In this document: positions 1 to 8,912 of the stretch, one piece after another | Position numbering within the stretch: the first letter of the stretch is position 1 | Layout: each line of letters begins with the position of its first letter | DNA from: Carnobacterium gallinarum DSM 4847 | GTDB lineage: Bacteria; Bacillota; Bacilli; Lactobacillales; Carnobacteriaceae | Length of the DNA: 64,000 nucleotides | NCBI RefSeq assembly: GCF_000744375.1 | Contig: NZ_JQLU01000005.1 | Coordinates: 992,001 to 1,056,000 of the forward strand | Direction: 5' to 3' | The notes under the pieces: model-generated | Database searches by the model: none | What the model saw: the letters and a program-made list of their open reading frames with translations, nothing else | Told to the model about the DNA's origin: nothing | Translations under genes and position numbers: made by a program

Positions 1-15
1 ACATTTGAATTTTTA

Positions 16-50
16 AAAAACAATCATTATTAATAAAAATGATTGTTTTT
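16..50. terminator. Bidirectional hairpin terminator
   Basis: Arms 16-28 and 38-50 (AAAAACAATCATT and its complement) are perfectly paired around a 9-base loop, with A and T tracts on the two sides. It probably ends a gene lying left of the window, or isolates the msm-like operon. Confidence 0.6.
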
Positions 51-195
51 ATATTTCATAAAATTTTTATATTTTATAAAAAATGATTCTATTGCAAAAT
101 TTTTTGATTCATAAAAGGTATGGCTACCCCTCATTTAGACCTTACTTTTTATGCAGTGCAATTACTAGCATTACTTCAATTTCATCCCATACGAA

Positions 196-227
196 AAAGT
201 CGAAGAACTGAAACGTTCTTCGACTTT
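196..227 (-). terminator. Terminator of the sucrose/msm-like operon
   Basis: A 13-bp perfect stem (AAAGTCGAAGAAC and its complement) closes a 6-base loop. On the minus strand it is followed by a short T run. It lies 26 bp past the stop of the sucrose phosphorylase gene, the last gene of the operon. Confidence 0.8.
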
Positions 228-252
228 ATATTCTAGGTAAATGGCTCTTCTT

Positions 253-1701
253 TTATTTTTGACTAAAGATTTCCTCAGTCTTTCCGTCAATCGTCTCCTG
301 AATAATAAACTCTTTAGTAGCTAGATTGGCATTTAAAGTCGCTTTCACATCTTGATTTTCCCATGTAATTAACACTGTCTGCTCGTCTAGTTGCTCTACA
401 GAAAAAGTCCCAGAGAACGCCGTAGAACGGTTTCTAAACTTCAATAGTTCAAATAAGTTCTGGACAACTGGTCTTTGAACTTCTTGTTGAATTTCTGCTA
501 AATCATAGTAATGACGGTTGATATTTCGTCCTTCTTTTGACGACTCTAATAACGCAATATCATTTTCCCCAGCCAGTAAGCCCACGTAATAAATCTGCGG
601 AATCCCAGGAGCAAAACACTGAATAGCCCGAGCTAACGTGTATGCTCGATCGTCATTACCTAGAGCGCTATAGTAGGTGCAGTTAATCTGATAAATATCT
701 AAATTATTGTACGCCTCTGAGCTATAAATCTTTTTCACGTTAGCTCCTTGACTGTACAACGATTCTCGCGTGAGTTCTATCTCTTCATCCGTCAATAAAT
801 CTTTGACATCCACTATCCCAATGCCATCATGAGTGTCTAACGTGGTAAATTGCTTTCGAGGACAGATGGTCATCCAATGAACAAGTCGTTGCACACTCCC
901 ACTGTATAATCCATGTAAAACCAACATTGGCAACGCAAAGTCATAGACATAATAATCTTGATTCGCAATTTTTTGTTGAATCGTATAATGTTCGTGGATT
1001 TCAGGTAAAACGATAGTCTCATACGGCGTCACAAGTTGACTACAAAAATCCAACATCTCCCAAATATCTGGTTCCACAAAGAAATCATTGGTTCCAATTT
1101 TTTTATTTGCATAGGCGAAAGCATCTAGACGAATAATCGACGCGCCCTGTTCTGCAAGAAACTCTAGTTGTTCCTTGATAAAATTTCTTGTGGTTTCCGT
1201 CGTAACATCTAAATCAATCTGCTGCTCGTCAAAGGTACACCAGACCTTTTCCTTTGTGCCATCAGCAAAAGTCACCTCAACATAAGGCGCTCTCGGCTTG
1301 CGCTTATAGATTAAATCAACATCCGCTTGAGTGGGTTCTCCATTTGGCCAAAAATCTTTGTACCGAATAAACATATCTTTGTACGCTGATTGATCTTTCT
1401 TAGCTAAAAAATCTTGAAAATAAGGTGATTTTTGTGAAATATGGTTAATCATGAAATCCATCATAAAATAATACTTCTCGCTAATTTTTTTAACGTCTTC
1501 CCACTCACCAAACGCTTCATCAACCTTCGTATAATCCATTGGTGCAAAACCTCGATCACCAGATGACGGGTAAAATGGAAGCAAATGCACACCGCCCACG
1601 ACATCCTTTAAATGAGTCTCTAACACTTGATGCAACTCGTTTAGATTTTTCCCTAAGCTATCCGAATACGTAATTAGCATTGCTTGATTCTTTATTTTCA
1701 A
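253..1701 (-). CDS. gtfA: Sucrose phosphorylase (GH13 subfamily 18)
   Basis: Cytoplasmic enzyme that splits sucrose with phosphate into alpha-glucose-1-phosphate and fructose. The 482-residue length matches the family. The GH13 catalytic set is visible: nucleophile D193 in RLDAFAY, acid/base E234 in VLPEIHEHY, and D292 in TLDTHDG, spaced as in known sucrose phosphorylases. The start is a TTG behind an AAAGGAGGGG ribosome site; the next ATG, seven codons on, would cut the family's usual N-terminus. It is the last gene of a unit with a GH13 glucosidase, two permeases, a binding protein and a LacI regulator, the same gene set as the streptococcal msm operon without alpha-galactosidase and ATPase. 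Confidence 0.93.
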   Translation of the reverse strand: MKIKNQAMLITYSDSLGKNLNELHQVLETHLKDVVGGVHLLPFYPSSGDRGFAPMDYTKVDEAFGEWEDVKKISEKYYFMMDFMINHISQKSPYFQDFLAKKDQSAYKDMFIRYKDFWPNGEPTQADVDLIYKRKPRAPYVEVTFADGTKEKVWCTFDEQQIDLDVTTETTRNFIKEQLEFLAEQGASIIRLDAFAYANKKIGTNDFFVEPDIWEMLDFCSQLVTPYETIVLPEIHEHYTIQQKIANQDYYVYDFALPMLVLHGLYSGSVQRLVHWMTICPRKQFTTLDTHDGIGIVDVKDLLTDEEIELTRESLYSQGANVKKIYSSEAYNNLDIYQINCTYYSALGNDDRAYTLARAIQCFAPGIPQIYYVGLLAGENDIALLESSKEGRNINRHYYDLAEIQQEVQRPVVQNLFELLKFRNRSTAFSGTFSVEQLDEQTVLITWENQDVKATLNANLATKEFIIQETIDGKTEEIFSQK

Positions 1702-1716
1702 CTGATTTCCCCTCCT

Positions 1717-3396
1717 TTAAAAATTTGCCAGAACCAGACTCTGATAAGGCTGTAACTGAATTTCATCTGTACTAATGGCTATAGCATCTTGATAATTATT
1801 CAATACTACTTGTGTAAATAGTGGATCAACTGGATAAGCTACAGATTGATCTGAGAAATTAATCAAAACCAGTACGCTTTGTCCATCAAGCTTGCGTTCA
1901 TAGGCAATGATTGCTGGTGTCGTCCCTGTAATTGGACTGAAATTGCCATAAGTTAGCACGTTTTTATATGGAGCGGTTGTACGTAATGTAATCATTTTTT
2001 TATAATAGCTTAGAAGCGTATCCTCAGTTTGTTGATTATCTGCATTGATGTCTTGGTAGTTAGGATTCACCTTTAACCAAGTCTGATCTGAAGTTGAAAA
2101 TCCAGCATTTTTTGTGTGATCCCATTGCATCGGTGTTCGCGAATTATCACGACTACGACGATTCATACCAGCAAAGGCTTCTTCATGGCTAATTCCTGCT
2201 AAACGAGCACGTTTATACTGATCGTGAGTGGCGATGTCGTCGTATTCAGCCAATGAATCCATGTGAATATTGGTCATGCCTAGCTCTTGTCCTTGATAAA
2301 TAAAAGGTGTCCCTCGTAAGAACATAAATAATGTGCCTAGCATTTTTTTACTATACTCGTTGATATCCTTCTCAGGAATGTATTTGTTAATCGATCTTGG
2401 TTGATCGTGATTTTCCAGATATAAAGCTCCCCAACCTTTTTCTTGTGTAACTAGCTGATTAGCAAAGATATTTTCCCGCAGTTCATCCAATGTCCAATTG
2501 CTAAATTTAAACCATTCACCTGTTTCAGGTACGTCAATATCGGTATAGCTAAAATCAAATACCATGCTAAAGAATCCATCTTCGCCAATATATTCTGCCA
2601 AACGTTCATCTGGAACATCTGCTTCAGCAACCGTCATACTGTTGTGTAATTTAAACGTTCTTTCATTTAATTCTTTCAGCCAGACTTCGATTCCTGGTTG
2701 ATTCAAAATCCAGTCGCCAATAAATACTAAACCATCTTCACCATCAGCTTCAAAATTCCCTAGCTCAATCCTTTTCTTAACATTTAAAATCGCGTCAATT
2801 CGGAAACCGCCGAGACCTTTTTCTAGCCAGTAATTCACCATGTCGTACAAATCTTCTCTCACTTCAGGGTTTTCCCAATTTAAATCAGGCTGCTTTTTAG
2901 TAAAAGCATGCAAATAAAACATATTGTCTTCATTAGGTACCTTTTCCCAAGCCGAACTACCGAAATAAGAACGCCAATTATTAGGTGGTAACCCGTTCAC
3001 GCCTTCTTTAAAAATGTAATAGTCGCGATACTTACTTGTTGGATCGTTTAAGGCTTCTTGAAACCAAGCATGTTCGTCAGACGTATGATTAATAACTAAA
3101 TCCATCACGATTTTAATCTCTAGCTCAGCCGCTTTTTGAATCAACTCATCTAACTCTTCATTCGTACCAAACATTGGATCAACCGAATAATAATCTGCGA
3201 TATCATAGCCACCATCGTCCATCGGCGACTTGTAAACTGGACATAGCCAGATGACCGTAATTCCTAATGCTTTTAAATAATCCAAACGTTGGATAATGCC
3301 TTGAATGTCTCCTAAACCATCTCCGTTGCTATCCTGAAAGCTTTTTGGATAAATCTGATAGACAATCGCCTCTTTCCACCACTTTTTATGCTCCAT
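1717..3396 (-). CDS. dexB: Alpha-glucosidase, oligo-1,6-/glucan-1,6-glucosidase type (GH13)
   Basis: Cytoplasmic exo-glucosidase expected to release glucose from imported isomalto- or related oligosaccharides. About 559 residues. It opens with the family signature WWKEAIVYQIYPKSF, and has the nucleophile Asp in GGFRIDAIL, the acid Glu in VAEADVP, the third Asp in ENHDQPRS, and a C-terminal beta domain. I start at the ATG at 3396 because GGAAGGA sits just upstream; a start eight codons earlier lacks a site. It lies 15 bp before sucrose phosphorylase, as dexB lies near gtfA in the msm operon. Specificity among 1,6-glucosidase, alpha-glucosidase and trehalose-6-phosphate hydrolase cannot be fixed by eye; context favours DexB. 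Confidence 0.85.
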   Translation of the reverse strand: MEHKKWWKEAIVYQIYPKSFQDSNGDGLGDIQGIIQRLDYLKALGITVIWLCPVYKSPMDDGGYDIADYYSVDPMFGTNEELDELIQKAAELEIKIVMDLVINHTSDEHAWFQEALNDPTSKYRDYYIFKEGVNGLPPNNWRSYFGSSAWEKVPNEDNMFYLHAFTKKQPDLNWENPEVREDLYDMVNYWLEKGLGGFRIDAILNVKKRIELGNFEADGEDGLVFIGDWILNQPGIEVWLKELNERTFKLHNSMTVAEADVPDERLAEYIGEDGFFSMVFDFSYTDIDVPETGEWFKFSNWTLDELRENIFANQLVTQEKGWGALYLENHDQPRSINKYIPEKDINEYSKKMLGTLFMFLRGTPFIYQGQELGMTNIHMDSLAEYDDIATHDQYKRARLAGISHEEAFAGMNRRSRDNSRTPMQWDHTKNAGFSTSDQTWLKVNPNYQDINADNQQTEDTLLSYYKKMITLRTTAPYKNVLTYGNFSPITGTTPAIIAYERKLDGQSVLVLINFSDQSVAYPVDPLFTQVVLNNYQDAIAISTDEIQLQPYQSLVLANF

Positions 3397-3430
3397 TATA
3401 TCTCGTTCCTTCCATACCATAATTTTTCAT

Positions 3431-4264
3431 TTATTTAATTGCTCCGTCTACAACACCAGAAATAATTTTCTTTTGCATCACAAAATAGAAAATCAAGACT
3501 GGCAAGAGAACTAAGACTAACGCTGCCATTGCGACATTGTAATTTGCCGTGTATTTCCCAAAGAAGTAAAAAGTCGATAAGGGTAGTGTCCGTACGTCAT
3601 CATTTACTAATACTAACGAGGGAAGTAGGTAGTCATTCCACACCCAAAGGACATCTAAAATCGCAATCGTCGCTGTTGTTGGTTTTAGCATCGGCATCAC
3701 GATTTTAAAGAATACTTGAAATTTATTGGCGCCATCAATAATTGCGGCTTCCTCTAATTCCACTGGAATATTTTTAATAAAGCCATGAAACATAAACGTT
3801 GCCATGCTAATTCCAAAGCCTAAATAAAAATAAATCAACATACCACGGCTGTTCAATAAATTTAAATTTCCAAAAATAGTGACAAAGGGAATCATAACAG
3901 ATTGAAACGGGATAATCATAGATGCAACAAGTGCCATAAAAATAACTTTGTTAATCTTCCAGTTCCAACGAACTAAAAAGTAGGCTAGCATCGATGAAAA
4001 AATGATAATAATCGTCACTGAAATGACTGTAACGATTAATGAATTCAATACGGCTGATCCATAATTCATCGTTTGATACGCTTCAATAAAATTCGCAAAA
4101 CTAAAGCTTTTTGGTAAAGATAACGGATCAGCTACTACTTCTAATCGTGTTTTAAAAGAATTTAATAGAATCAATAAAAATGGAAAAACGTATAAGACAA
4201 ATAACAAGGCACACATCGTAAAGAAAATGATTTTATTTAGATTTTTCTGTAATTTCATTCCCAC
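3431..4264 (-). CDS. msmG: Sugar ABC transporter permease, MalG/MsmG type
   Basis: Inner-membrane half of a CUT1 carbohydrate importer. 277 residues with about six hydrophobic segments. The EAA loop that docks the ATPase is visible as EEAAIIDGANKFQVFFKIVMP. The GTG start overlaps the stop of the preceding permease gene and has GAGG ten bases upstream, so the two are translationally coupled; an ATG two codons on is the alternative. The C-terminal SGVVDGAIK end is typical of MalG-type permeases. Confidence 0.9.
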   Translation of the reverse strand: MGMKLQKNLNKIIFFTMCALLFVLYVFPFLLILLNSFKTRLEVVADPLSLPKSFSFANFIEAYQTMNYGSAVLNSLIVTVISVTIIIIFSSMLAYFLVRWNWKINKVIFMALVASMIIPFQSVMIPFVTIFGNLNLLNSRGMLIYFYLGFGISMATFMFHGFIKNIPVELEEAAIIDGANKFQVFFKIVMPMLKPTTATIAILDVLWVWNDYLLPSLVLVNDDVRTLPLSTFYFFGKYTANYNVAMAALVLVLLPVLIFYFVMQKKIISGVVDGAIK

Positions 4265-5148
4265 TATGCTTCAACCTCTTTTCTCTTCATAACAGCTACT
4301 TGTGTTAAAGCAATTGTCGCTACAATGACAAATAAAATAATCGCTTTAGCTTGTCCCATACCGTAATTTTGATATAAAAATGCATCATTATAAACATGCA
4401 TTGAAATTAATTCGGTTGAACGATAAGGTCCGCCCTTTGTTAAAGACAGATTCGTATCGTAAACCATAAAGCTACGTTGTAGCGTCAAAAAGATACTGAT
4501 TGTAAATGATGGCAACATCATTGGTAGCTTGATTTTTTGTAGAATTTGCCAGCTATTTGCTCCATCTAATTCGGCTGCTTCAATTAACGATTTTGGAATA
4601 CCAGATAATCCGGCAATATAAAGCAACATCATGTAACCTGAATTCTGCCAAATTCCGACAATAATCAACGCCCATAAGGATTTATCAGGATCCGCTAGCC
4701 AAGAACCATTAAATAACCCAATATCAAAAGAAGTTCCTAGATAAACTAAAATCCGTGAAAAGACAAATTGCCAGATAAAACCAAGAATGACGCCACCGAT
4801 TAAATTAGGTGTAAAAAAGCCCATTCGGAAAAAGTTTTGCCCTTTAAAACCACTAGTTACTAATAACGCTAAAACAAATGCAATTAAATTGGTTAAAATT
4901 AATGACCAAAATGTGTATTTAAAGGTTAAAATAATGGACTCTAAAAACTTAGGATCACTAAAAGCATCAAGATAATTCTTAAACCCAACAAATTCTGTTG
5001 AGATGTTCGTTCCTGTTGAATTGGTTACCGTCATAAAAATCCCCACTACAAATGGAATGATGACAACGGTTAGAAATACAAACACCGGAATCGCCGCAAA
5101 AATACCAAAGACTTTTATTTTATCGATTAATTTCTTTTCAGAATACAT
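4264..5148 (-). CDS. msmF: Sugar ABC transporter permease, MalF/MsmF type
   Basis: Second membrane subunit of the same importer. 294 residues, six predicted spans, EAA loop EAAELDGANSWQILQKIKLP near residue 190. Good GAGGAGG ribosome site before the ATG. The gene follows the binding-protein gene by 36 bp and overlaps the next permease gene. No ATPase gene lies in this operon, so the pair probably uses a shared MsmK/MsmX-type ATPase encoded elsewhere, as is common in Firmicutes. Confidence 0.9.
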   Translation of the reverse strand: MYSEKKLIDKIKVFGIFAAIPVFVFLTVVIIPFVVGIFMTVTNSTGTNISTEFVGFKNYLDAFSDPKFLESIILTFKYTFWSLILTNLIAFVLALLVTSGFKGQNFFRMGFFTPNLIGGVILGFIWQFVFSRILVYLGTSFDIGLFNGSWLADPDKSLWALIIVGIWQNSGYMMLLYIAGLSGIPKSLIEAAELDGANSWQILQKIKLPMMLPSFTISIFLTLQRSFMVYDTNLSLTKGGPYRSTELISMHVYNDAFLYQNYGMGQAKAIILFVIVATIALTQVAVMKRKEVEA

Positions 5149-5184
5149 GGTTGATTCCTCCTCTATAAATGAGAGACTAGCGGG

Positions 5185-6510
5185 TTATTTCCCGCTGGTC
5201 TTCCAGTATTCTTCTAATTCTGTTGCTAGTTCTGTTTGATTGATTTTGCCATCAAGATATTTTTGCAAGCTTGCTCCCATTGCTGGAAATGCAGTTGCTG
5301 GATAGTGAGCATTCATCCACTCTAACGTTTTACCCTCTTGTAAATAGGCTAGAACTTCTTTTGATAGCTCATCTTTAGGCTCAACTTTATTGCTTTTTGA
5401 GACTGGAATAAAGCCTAATTTATTGACATAATATTCTTGTCCTTCGGCATCTTCGTACAACCAGTTCAAGAAGTCTTTTGCCCCATCTTGTTGTTCTTTA
5501 GAGGATTGTTCTCTATCAATTCCCCATGTTTGTGGAACCCCAATTGAAATTTGAGAGTTGCCATAACCATTAGATTCATCACTCATTGGCACTGGCATAA
5601 TGCCGATTTTTGCATCTGGATTTGCTTCTTTTATTTGTGGATATGCCCAATTTCCCATAAACCACAGTCCGATATCACCGTTAGCTAAACCAAGTGTTGC
5701 TGAATCGTAATCTGCTGATAGTGGTGCTTTTTTCGCAGCGTTGTATTTTTTCATTAAATCAAAGGTAGACACCCAGTCACTATAAACCTTATTATCCTTA
5801 AGTTCAGCTGAACCTGATTTCATAGAAGCCATAAATTCTTGTCTTTTTTCAGTTGTGTCAGCTTGATCGGTAAACAATAGATTTGTATAGTGGGCACCTA
5901 AAGACCAGTCCATTGGCGATAACTCTAACGCTTTTTTCCCGTCTAAGTCAGCAATCTTTTTCATCAAATCTTCTAAATCTTTACGACTGGTAATTGATTC
6001 TGGCTTAAATTTTCCATCAACGGCTTTATCTAAAACATCTTTATTATATAAAAATCCAAAAGATTCAATAGATGTTGGAATCCCAATAACTTTACCGTTA
6101 ACTGTTCCAGCATCTAGGTATTGCTGGTCGATATTTTTTACAAGTGGCAAATCAGAAAGGTCTAAAAATTTATCCTCCCATTGCGCCAATTCAGAATAAA
6201 CTCCCGTATTAATTAGAACAGGAGCATTTTTAGAGGCATATAAAGAGGTTAACTTTTCTGTAGCATTCTGGCCTGCTAGCGGAATAATTTTTACTGTATA
6301 TTTTTCTTGAGACTTATTATAGGTTTCGACTGTCTCATCTAATTCTTTGGCAATCTCTTCTTTACCAATCAACATGCTAACTTCCGTTTTATTTCCTTTA
6401 CTAGAAGTTCCGCTGCCACTGCTACAACCTGCCAATACTGCAGCTGTTATCACTGCACCAATCATCATTGCTTTAAATCTTTTTTCATCTCTATTCCCTC
6501 CAATTTTCAT
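5185..6510 (-). CDS. msmE: Sugar-binding lipoprotein of ABC importer, apparent 5' frameshift
   Basis: Extracellular solute-binding protein (family 1), lipid-anchored through the cysteine in VLAGCSSG. It delivers oligosaccharide to the two permeases. The start is odd. The good ribosome site GGAGGG precedes an ATG at 6488 that continues into six A (6480-6485) and stops after seven codons. The long frame opens instead from an ATG at 6510 with no ribosome site, inside the leader. One more A in the run would fuse ATG-6488 to the frame and give an ideal lipoprotein signal (MKKRFKAMMIGAV...). A start further up at 6564 would read through the operator palindrome and is rejected. Either an assembly homopolymer error or slippage. 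Confidence 0.85.
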   Translation of the reverse strand: MKIGGNRDEKRFKAMMIGAVITAAVLAGCSSGSGTSSKGNKTEVSMLIGKEEIAKELDETVETYNKSQEKYTVKIIPLAGQNATEKLTSLYASKNAPVLINTGVYSELAQWEDKFLDLSDLPLVKNIDQQYLDAGTVNGKVIGIPTSIESFGFLYNKDVLDKAVDGKFKPESITSRKDLEDLMKKIADLDGKKALELSPMDWSLGAHYTNLLFTDQADTTEKRQEFMASMKSGSAELKDNKVYSDWVSTFDLMKKYNAAKKAPLSADYDSATLGLANGDIGLWFMGNWAYPQIKEANPDAKIGIMPVPMSDESNGYGNSQISIGVPQTWGIDREQSSKEQQDGAKDFLNWLYEDAEGQEYYVNKLGFIPVSKSNKVEPKDELSKEVLAYLQEGKTLEWMNAHYPATAFPAMGASLQKYLDGKINQTELATELEEYWKTSGK

Positions 6511-6520
6511 TAAGTAATCG

Positions 6521-6544
6521 TTTTCTGATATCGATATCAGAAAA
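6521..6544. promoter_or_regulatory. 24-bp perfect palindromic operator
   Basis: Two 12-bp arms (TTTTCTGATATC and its exact complement) meet at a central CG flanked by AT, the geometry of LacI-family operators. It lies between the LacI-type regulator gene and the binding-protein gene. A near-copy lies upstream of the regulator gene itself. Confidence 0.8.
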
Positions 6545-6573
6545 CCTTCAAAAGAAATCTGCATCTCTCTAAA

Positions 6574-7569
6574 TTATGCAGATTCTCTTATCACCAAAGT
6601 CATTTCTAACTTTTCACACTCTAATTGATAAGAGTGATTATTCAAAATATTAATCATTAATTCAACTGTTTGTCGTCCCAGCTCTTGAATAGGTTGTCTA
6701 ACCGTTGTAATTCCCGGTGTAGTTAACTCTGCTAACGGCTGGTCATCAAAACCCATTACCGCAATATCTTCTGGAACTGCTAATCCTAGCTTTTGTGCTT
6801 CAATAATAAAACCTGCCGCTACTTCATCACTACCCGTAAAGATAGCATCCGGTGGATTTGTTTTCATTGCCGCAATCTTTCTAGCAATATCCTTTCCATC
6901 TGAAATTGTATGCTGATCTACAAAAATCCATTCAGGATTAACTTTTAGTCCACTCTCCGTTAGCGCTTGATAAAAGCCAGAATTTCGATCCTTATCTTTG
7001 CCGCTATCATCAAACAAACCGCCTGTGCAGTATGCAATTTTGCGTCGCCCTATATCTAAAAGATACTTCGTTCCCATATAGGCACCCTTCATTTGATCCA
7101 AGCTTACCGTTGGAAGCACACCACTTTCAAAACGTTCATTACATAAAATAACTGGACCATAATGCGTAAACGATTCAATAAAAGCTTCATTATTTTCCAA
7201 CGCACACATAATGACACCATCTATTTGTTTTCTAGAAAGCAACTTTAAAAAAGAGGTTTCTTTTTCCTTATCCTCATTACTTTGAAAAATCATGATTTGA
7301 AAATCATTCTTATAGGCGACTCGCTGAATCTCATCTACGAGATAGGAGAAAAATGGATTCGTAATTCTCGGCACAATCACACCAATAATCTTAGAATTCT
7401 GCCCACGAAGCTGTCTAGCAGCCGTACTAGGTTGATAATTCAACTCTTTCATTGCCTTCAAAACCGCTTCTCTTTTATCTTCAGAGACATACTTTTGATT
7501 ATTAATCACTCTAGAAACCGTTGATACGGATAACCCAGCTAATTTTGCGACATCTGATATTTTAGCCAC
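6574..7569 (-). CDS. msmR: LacI-family regulator of the sucrose/msm-like operon
   Basis: 331-residue repressor. The N-terminal helix-turn-helix reads ISDVAKLAGLSVSTVSRVIN, with the hinge helix YQPSTAARQLRG at residues 46-57. A periplasmic-binding-like sugar domain (about 60-331) follows and ends FDDQPLAELTTPGITTVRQP. The start is GTG with GGTGAGG upstream. It is the first gene of the operon, and matching operators lie before it and after it, so autoregulation plus control of the transport and enzyme genes is likely. Effector unknown; sucrose or an alpha-glucoside is the natural guess from neighbours. Confidence 0.9.
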   Translation of the reverse strand: MAKISDVAKLAGLSVSTVSRVINNQKYVSEDKREAVLKAMKELNYQPSTAARQLRGQNSKIIGVIVPRITNPFFSYLVDEIQRVAYKNDFQIMIFQSNEDKEKETSFLKLLSRKQIDGVIMCALENNEAFIESFTHYGPVILCNERFESGVLPTVSLDQMKGAYMGTKYLLDIGRRKIAYCTGGLFDDSGKDKDRNSGFYQALTESGLKVNPEWIFVDQHTISDGKDIARKIAAMKTNPPDAIFTGSDEVAAGFIIEAQKLGLAVPEDIAVMGFDDQPLAELTTPGITTVRQPIQELGRQTVELMINILNNHSYQLECEKLEMTLVIRESA

Positions 7570-7597
7570 TTCTTCACCTCACCTTTTGATAACAGCG

Positions 7598-7617
7598 TTT
7601 TCTGATATCGATTTCAT
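7598..7617. promoter_or_regulatory. Second operator, upstream of the LacI-type gene
   Basis: The left arm TTTTCTGATATC is identical to that of the 6521-6544 palindrome; the right arm is GATTTCAT instead of GATATCAG. It lies about 30 bp before the regulator's start codon, where it would control the whole operon. Confidence 0.7.
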
Positions 7618-7621
7618 AAAT

Positions 7622-7902
7622 AAAATATATCACTTAAGTCAGCTTAGGTCAATACGTTTTTTAAGAAGATGACCTATCTAATTTTATTTTAATGTTATTT
7701 ATAATTTTCTACGGTATTCGTGTGTTTTTGTAATTTGACCTTTTATAAACACCATCCCCCTCGGCGAATCCCAATTACGGCTTCAACAAAATAATTCAAT
7801 GAGCTGAGGCAGCTCCATTTACAATAATATCAACTGCGATATCACATTTCTATTCAGAGAATGAATAATACTTAAACGCTTTACTCGTATAAGAGGCTGA
7901 CC
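7622..7902. other. Non-coding stretch, promoter region of the msm-like operon
   Basis: No open frame with a credible start. It is very AT-rich up to about 7740 and presumably holds the promoter of the LacI-type gene. The rest has only a short GAGCTG/CAGCTC hairpin (7801-7815), too weak to call. Confidence 0.4.
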
Positions 7903-7957
7903 GCACAAGGCAACCAGATTACGAGCTTTGATTGCCTTAACTTGTGAACATTTAAGC
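7903..7957. repeat. Cassette-boundary repeat, copy 1
   Basis: About 55 bp shared with 8853-8909 and 11181-11237, including CCAGATTACGAGCTTTGATT. Each copy starts at or just past the stop codon of an immunity gene. Here it overlaps the end of the DUF1871 gene and marks the outer end of the toxin island. The core contains an imperfect CACAAG/CTTGTG inverted repeat. Confidence 0.8.
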
Positions 7958-8206
7958 CTTGTTTACTTCTTTTAAAATTTCATTTGATACTAGTAAATAT
8001 TTTTCTTCATTTTCATTAATAATCCCTTTTCCAAATGAATCCAAAAATATTTTTTCAATCGCTTTTCCTAAATCAACATTAGTAGGATCTTTCTTCAATA
8101 CACCTAAAATTTTATTAATTTCATTTTCATATTCATCCTTTGGGGCAAAAGGAAATAATTCCAACGGGTCCCAATTATTTATGACTTTTTCAATTTTTTC
8201 ATACAT
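7952..8206 (-). CDS. DUF1871-like immunity protein
   Basis: 84 residues. The segment WDPLELFPFAPKDEYENEI matches the DUF1871 (YugE) signature, in which a W-D-P motif is followed by a proline and the acidic DEY. It lies 9 bp after the preceding toxin tip, the usual toxin-immunity arrangement, so I infer that it neutralises that toxin in the cytoplasm. Small, acidic, no signal or membrane span. The boundary repeat starts at its stop codon. Confidence 0.7.
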   Translation of the reverse strand: MYEKIEKVINNWDPLELFPFAPKDEYENEINKILGVLKKDPTNVDLGKAIEKIFLDSFGKGIINENEEKYLLVSNEILKEVNKA

Positions 8207-8215
8207 ATTTTCACA

Positions 8216-8740
8216 CTACTCCCCAAATAATTTTATTATCAATTCATTCATTGGACCATCAAAATAATCGTTTGACCATGCAGTTACCAATTTACCTTCT
8301 TTTGAAATAACAACCACTCCATCTTTAGTTATAAAAGCACATTTATTCCCACCAGCTTGTTCTAATGATTTTCCATTTTTTACTATAGATTCAACTAATT
8401 CTTCTGACATTCCCCTTTTATTAAGGCTTTCTAACCCATGTTCTGCATATAAACTCCAGTCAACAGTAATATTAGGGTGGCTAATCAATTTACCCATTTT
8501 TCCCATATCATCACCAACAATGACTAATTTTTTCTCTATTTTAATCGCATTGCTTGATTTATCCAAAACTTTTAATGCGTTCCATTCTTTTTCTGTTAAT
8601 TTTACCGCATCAAAGGCTTTATTGGAATGCTGTGCTAGTTTTGCACTTTTTAAAATAATGAAGTCTTCCACATACTCGACATTCCCATATTGAACCAGAA
8701 GGCATTTTATCAACAAGTTCTTTACAAACATAGGCTTCAT
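8216..8740 (-). CDS. Orphan LXG toxin tip (linker plus C-terminal toxin domain)
   Basis: Residues about 30-70 (KSAKLAQHSNKAFDAVKLTE and following) repeat the linker of the full LXG toxin at 11521-12513. After the junction comes a different domain with H-x(4)-LNKRGMSEELVESIVKNGK, FITKDGVVVI and KLVTAWSNDY. This pattern resembles small RNase-type toxins of the DUF4258/BECR kind; the family is uncertain. The first 30 codons are out-of-frame readthrough of an immunity-gene scrap, so the module has no credible start or secretion domain. It is best read as a spare tip that could be recombined onto the LXG gene, paired with the DUF1871-like gene downstream. Confidence 0.65.
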   Translation of the reverse strand: MKPMFVKNLLIKCLLVQYGNVEYVEDFIILKSAKLAQHSNKAFDAVKLTEKEWNALKVLDKSSNAIKIEKKLVIVGDDMGKMGKLISHPNITVDWSLYAEHGLESLNKRGMSEELVESIVKNGKSLEQAGGNKCAFITKDGVVVISKEGKLVTAWSNDYFDGPMNELIIKLFGE

Positions 8741-8864
8741 TAATTGAATCTACTACTTTTTGAGAGCTCCATTCATCTGGAAAAAAGGTAGACTTCCCTC
8801 CATTTGATTTTTTAGGAATCCCATTCACTTCAACTTGTGCTTCATATAAAAAGCACAAGACCAA
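8619..8864 (-). pseudogene. Mosaic scar: EndoU-type toxin tail fused to a zinc-ribbon immunity fragment
   Basis: A patchwork of scraps. 8742-8852 encodes VNGIPKKSNGGKSTFFPDEW, nearly identical to the EndoU-like tail at 10938-11192. 8651-8722 is a base-for-base copy of about 71 bp from the zinc-ribbon immunity gene (9820-9890; ELVDKMPSGSIWECRVCGR). The frame then runs into the LXG linker of the next module and stops. No part is a complete gene. Confidence 0.75.
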
Positions 8865-8909
8865 CCAGATTACGAGCTTTGATTGCCTTAAATTGTGAGC
8901 ATTTAAGTC
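8853..8909. repeat. Cassette-boundary repeat, copy 2
   Basis: Same element as 7903-7957 and 11181-11237. It lies directly after the stop of the barstar-like gene and before an EndoU-tail fragment. Together with that fragment, the 8742-8909 block duplicates 11070-11237 with few differences. Confidence 0.85.
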
Positions 8910-8912
8910 ATG

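Noticed and set aside
6511-6564. Upstream extension of the binding-protein frame to 6564
   Set aside because: It would translate through the 24-bp operator and has no ribosome site or signal-like sequence; the lipoprotein signal begins near 6488.
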